The notes under the pieces are model-generated. The model had not been told where the DNA came from and searched no databases. It was given only the letters and a program-made list of their open reading frames with translations. Shown in pieces: positions 60,580 to 64,000 of a stretch of 64,000 nt of DNA. The position numbers and the translations under genes are program-made. Source of the DNA: Fenollaria timonensis (GTDB taxonomy: Bacteria > Bacillota > Clostridia > Tissierellales > Peptoniphilaceae); NCBI RefSeq assembly GCF_001457835.1, contig NZ_LN898230.1, positions 79,600 to 143,599 of the forward strand, given 5' to 3'. The stretch's first letter is position 1. Every line of letters starts with the position of its first letter.

Positions 60580-60732
60580 TAAGCTGACGCACTGTTTCAG
60601 AGCATAAGGCTGCGTACCCATTTTGAGAACGCAGATAGAAAGATGAGTCCTCGTTTTAGGGACGCATATAGCCTGTGTCATGTTTCATGATGGCAGTTTT
60701 ATAAGGATGCCCTGTTTTGGGGCGTGCTAACT
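60580..60732 (+). other. Gene-free block of five consecutive mini-hairpins
   Basis: This stretch has no open frame and a higher GC content than its surroundings. Successive stems with T-rich loops include CTG-TTT-CAG (about 60592), GCGT..ATTTT..AACGC, GTCC-tcgtttta-GGGAC, TCATG-TTT-CATGA and GCCC-tgtttt-GGGGC (about 60708-60724). Each has a different stem and a GTTTT/GTTTC-like loop. It could be a structured RNA, or origin iterons for the initiator gene that follows. Confidence 0.5.
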
Positions 60733-60734
60733 AT

Positions 60735-60802
60735 AAAGGGTGTCGTAAATCACGACTTCCTTAAAAACTAAGAGGGGGTAACGATTTGTTACACCCTTTT
60801 TT
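60735..60802 (+). terminator. Multi-stem terminator/attenuator before the replication gene
   Basis: AAGGGTGT (60737-60743) can pair with ACACCCTT (about 60791-60798). Between them lie GTCGT-aaatc-ACGAC and GGTAAC-gattt-GTTAC. T6 follows. The inner GTAAC/GTTAC hairpin competes with or stacks on the outer stem, as in attenuators. Confidence 0.65.
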
Positions 60803-60824
60803 AGAAGAAAAGAGAGGAGAAAAA

Positions 60825-61547
60825 ATGGCAGATAAAAGAATGTTTTCACTAAAGATAGTGGATAGTGACTTATTTTTGGATATGCCACTAAGTAGTCAGT
60901 GCCTATATTTTCATCTATCAATGAGGGCAGATGATGACGGATTTGTGGATAATCCTAAGAAGATAATAAAAATTATAGGAGCAAATGAAGATGACTTAAA
61001 AATCCTAATTACAAAGGGATTTGTAATTGTCTTTGAGAGAGGAATTATAGTCATTACTCATTGGAAGATAAATAACTACATCAGAAATGACAGACGAAAA
61101 GAAACTATGTATATTACGGAAAAACAAAGTTTAACACAAACAGAAAACGGAGCATATATAAGGCTTGAAAATCTTGGTATACCAAATGAAAACCAAGTGT
61201 CAACCGTTTGTCCGCATAGTATAGGTAAGGGTAGATTAGATAAGGTTAGTATAGATAAGGGGAGCATAGAACAGGCTAGCCCCTTTTCTCTTTACGGAGA
61301 ATATAAAAATATTCGATTAACTGATGAGGAATACCAAAAGCTAAAGGATAGGCTAAAAGGACATACCGATACGATGATTGAAAAATTATCAAGATATATC
61401 AAAGGTTCAGGAAAAGACTACAAAGACCACTATGTAACAATCCTTAATTGGTATGAACAGGACAAAGAGAAACTAACACAGAAAAATATTCAAAATAAAA
61501 GTTCTAAAACCTATTCAACCAACTATGAGGACAGCGACAGCCTATAA
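60825..61547 (+). CDS. Phage-type replisome organizer / DnaD-like replication protein
   Basis: This 240-residue protein has an N-terminal winged helix (KRMFSLKIVDSDLFLDMPLS, QCLYFHLSMRADDDGFVDNP, IGANEDDLKILITKGF, about 4-75) of the phage replisome-organizer type. A basic linker (NDRRKETMYITEK) and a helical C-terminal end follow. It is followed by a DnaC-like loader gene, and the two would load the helicase at the element's origin. The start at 60825 follows AGAGAGGAG. The frame begun at 60786 overlaps the terminator and is rejected. Confidence 0.87.
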   Translation: MADKRMFSLKIVDSDLFLDMPLSSQCLYFHLSMRADDDGFVDNPKKIIKIIGANEDDLKILITKGFVIVFERGIIVITHWKINNYIRNDRRKETMYITEKQSLTQTENGAYIRLENLGIPNENQVSTVCPHSIGKGRLDKVSIDKGSIEQASPFSLYGEYKNIRLTDEEYQKLKDRLKGHTDTMIEKLSRYIKGSGKDYKDHYVTILNWYEQDKEKLTQKNIQNKSSKTYSTNYEDSDSL

Positions 61548-61557
61548 ATATCATATA

Positions 61558-61655
61558 ACAAGGTGGAAAGGTGTTTTTAGAGTATTAAAGCTGAAAGAGG
61601 TATCAGAGTATACCCAATATAAAAAATAAGCCTTAAAACGCATTCCACCACTTAA
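61558..61655 (+). promoter_or_regulatory. Long imperfect stem in the leader of the second DnaC-like gene
   Basis: GGTGGAA (61562-61568) near the previous stop codon pairs with TTCCACC (about 61644-61650). The flanking bases also pair imperfectly, so the spacer may fold into one long hairpin before the ribosome site AAGGAGG. Confidence 0.4.
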
Positions 61656-61679
61656 ATAAGAACAAGGAGGATGAAAGCT

Positions 61680-62534
61680 ATGAATAACAAAGATACTCAA
61701 AATATGATAACTACAAAAATACAAGGTACAGATTTTACCTACAACAAAGAAACTCACTATGAAAAAGACGGACATATCTATTGTAAGACTTGTAATGAAA
61801 GAATAGACGGAAAGCCTATTCCAATGTTAGATAAAAAGCTAATGATAATTAGAAATGCTTGTAAATGTGATAGAGATAGAGCAGAGCAAGAAAAATTAAG
61901 AGAAAAGCAGATTGAACAGGATAGACTTAGAAAAAACTGCTTTATATCCAAAAATCAAATAGCCTATACCTTTGAAAATGCTGATGAAGATACCGACAAA
62001 GAAATCATCAAAAAAACTAAAAACTATGTAAAGCATTTTGAAGAAATGAGAAAGGACAATGTAGGTTTACTCTTATATGGAAATGTAGGAAGTGGTAAGA
62101 CCTATCTTGCTTGTTCAATAGCAAATGCCATAATCACAGAGTATTCCTATACTGTTAAAATGATAAACTTTGCACAGATACTAAATGATTTACAAAAAGG
62201 TGGCTTTAACCTTGATAGAAATGAATATATAGAGCAAATAACAAATCCTACTCTACTAATCCTTGATGATTTTGGAATAGAAAGGAATACAGAATACGCC
62301 TTAGAGCAAATCTACAATGTGATAAATGCAAGATACCTAAAGGCAAGACTGACCATTATAACTACAAACCTAAATTTCAAAGACATAGAGAAAGAACAGG
62401 AAGATATAATGCTTGGCAGGATTTATTCAAGGATAATAGAAATGTGCTTACCTCTTAGGGTAATAGGACTTGATAGGAGAAAAATACAAAGTAAAGAAAA
62501 GCTGAAGAAAGCACAAAACTTAATAGACGAGTAA
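61680..62534 (+). CDS. DnaC/IstB-like ATPase, copy 2
   Basis: This 284-residue AAA+ helicase-loader-like ATPase is homologous to that at 44850. It has a Cys pair (YCKTCNE) and a second (NACKCDRD), Walker A GNVGSGKTYLA (about 140), Walker B LLILDDFGIE (about 200) and ITTNLN. The start at 61680 is 9 bp after GGAGG; the ATG at 61671 directly touches the ribosome site. It acts with the upstream organizer protein. Two such initiator/loader pairs in one 20-kb region imply two merged elements. Confidence 0.92.
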   Translation: MNNKDTQNMITTKIQGTDFTYNKETHYEKDGHIYCKTCNERIDGKPIPMLDKKLMIIRNACKCDRDRAEQEKLREKQIEQDRLRKNCFISKNQIAYTFENADEDTDKEIIKKTKNYVKHFEEMRKDNVGLLLYGNVGSGKTYLACSIANAIITEYSYTVKMINFAQILNDLQKGGFNLDRNEYIEQITNPTLLILDDFGIERNTEYALEQIYNVINARYLKARLTIITTNLNFKDIEKEQEDIMLGRIYSRIIEMCLPLRVIGLDRRKIQSKEKLKKAQNLIDE

Positions 62535-62536
62535 AG

Positions 62537-62572
62537 GCGATTGAAAAAGTAGAAATTCTAATCGCTTTTTTT
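62537..62572 (+). terminator. Terminator-like hairpin before tnpW
   Basis: GCGATT pairs with AATCGC across an A-rich loop, followed by T7. The ribosome site AGGAAGGAG lies just after. Confidence 0.75.
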
Positions 62573-62593
62573 ATTTTACAGGAAGGAGAATTT

Positions 62594-64000
<1,407 letters not shown>

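Noticed and set aside
60580-60732. CRISPR array
   Set aside because: The units are imperfect hairpins with different stems and irregular length. There are no identical repeats, unique spacers or cas genes.
60580-60732. Retron msr/msd or diversity-generating template
   Set aside because: No reverse transcriptase gene is encoded in the window.

Overview
The window is AT-rich, low-GC Firmicute-type DNA. The heat-shock operon ctsR-mcsA-mcsB-clpC-radA, a CarD-type regulator, the MEP genes ispD-ispF, an LPXTG adhesin, an S-layer-homology protein and anaerobe-type ISL3/IS30/ICE elements together suggest a Gram-positive anaerobic coccus relative of the Tissierellia/Peptoniphilaceae. That placement is inference; there is no rRNA here. 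Bases 1-43,300 are mostly chromosomal, and bases from about 43,320 to the right edge are a composite integrative/mobilizable element.

Chromosomal part. A complete IS3-family element (8-1471) lies upstream of a 1,675-residue LPXTG-anchored adhesin with a beta-helix and Cna-B-like domains. A G8 run early in its coding sequence is a candidate phase-variation site. A lipoprotein and an M20 amidohydrolase are transcribed divergently from promoters whose -35 boxes share an 18-bp palindrome. Next come an EF-G paralogue, a 600-bp gene-free stretch packed with related hairpin repeats and tandem terminators, and the CtsR-controlled operon. In that operon mcsB has kept the arginine-kinase fold but lost every catalytic motif that can be aligned. 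The operon's last gene, radA, ends inside another copy of the hairpin repeat. Then follow carD, a PIN-TRAM membrane protein, ispD-ispF, a rhodanese lipoprotein and an SLH-anchored phosphoesterase bracketed by two near-identical hairpins. A sugar-type ABC importer follows, then a tightly overlapping cluster: PHP phosphoesterase, HAD phosphatase, two small glycosyltransferase-like proteins, two VTT/TVP38 membrane proteins and a CCG-domain Fe-S protein. It may build or modify a glycolipid or other surface molecule. After that come an ABC exporter whose promoter spacer holds a C8 run, an ISL3 element with a perfect 8-bp target duplication, a DUF1576 membrane protein, AhpC, a C69 dipeptidase, and a second ABC exporter that is a pseudogene (in-frame TAG, then loss of the ATPase from the P-loop onward).

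Mobile part. From about 43,320 the genes are those of a conjugative element: a CD1845-like protein, a replication initiator, a DnaC-like ATPase, PcfB, a VirD4-type coupling protein, SSB, Maff2 and a truncated VirB6. An IS30 element and an AbiD/F-type HEPN abortive-infection gene with a structured leader are embedded in it. The transfer module then breaks off. It is followed by two regulators and a complete lactococcin-972-type bacteriocin operon (53,473-56,491), and then by a mobilizable-element module: DUF3847, a probable oriT, a MobA/MobL relaxase, a DUF1016 nuclease, a second initiator/DnaC pair, TnpW and a large serine recombinase that runs off the window. The conjugative part therefore looks defective or composite. 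Most transcription units in this element are preceded by an intrinsic-terminator-like hairpin just upstream of the ribosome-binding site, many with a shared GATAG...CTATC stem core.
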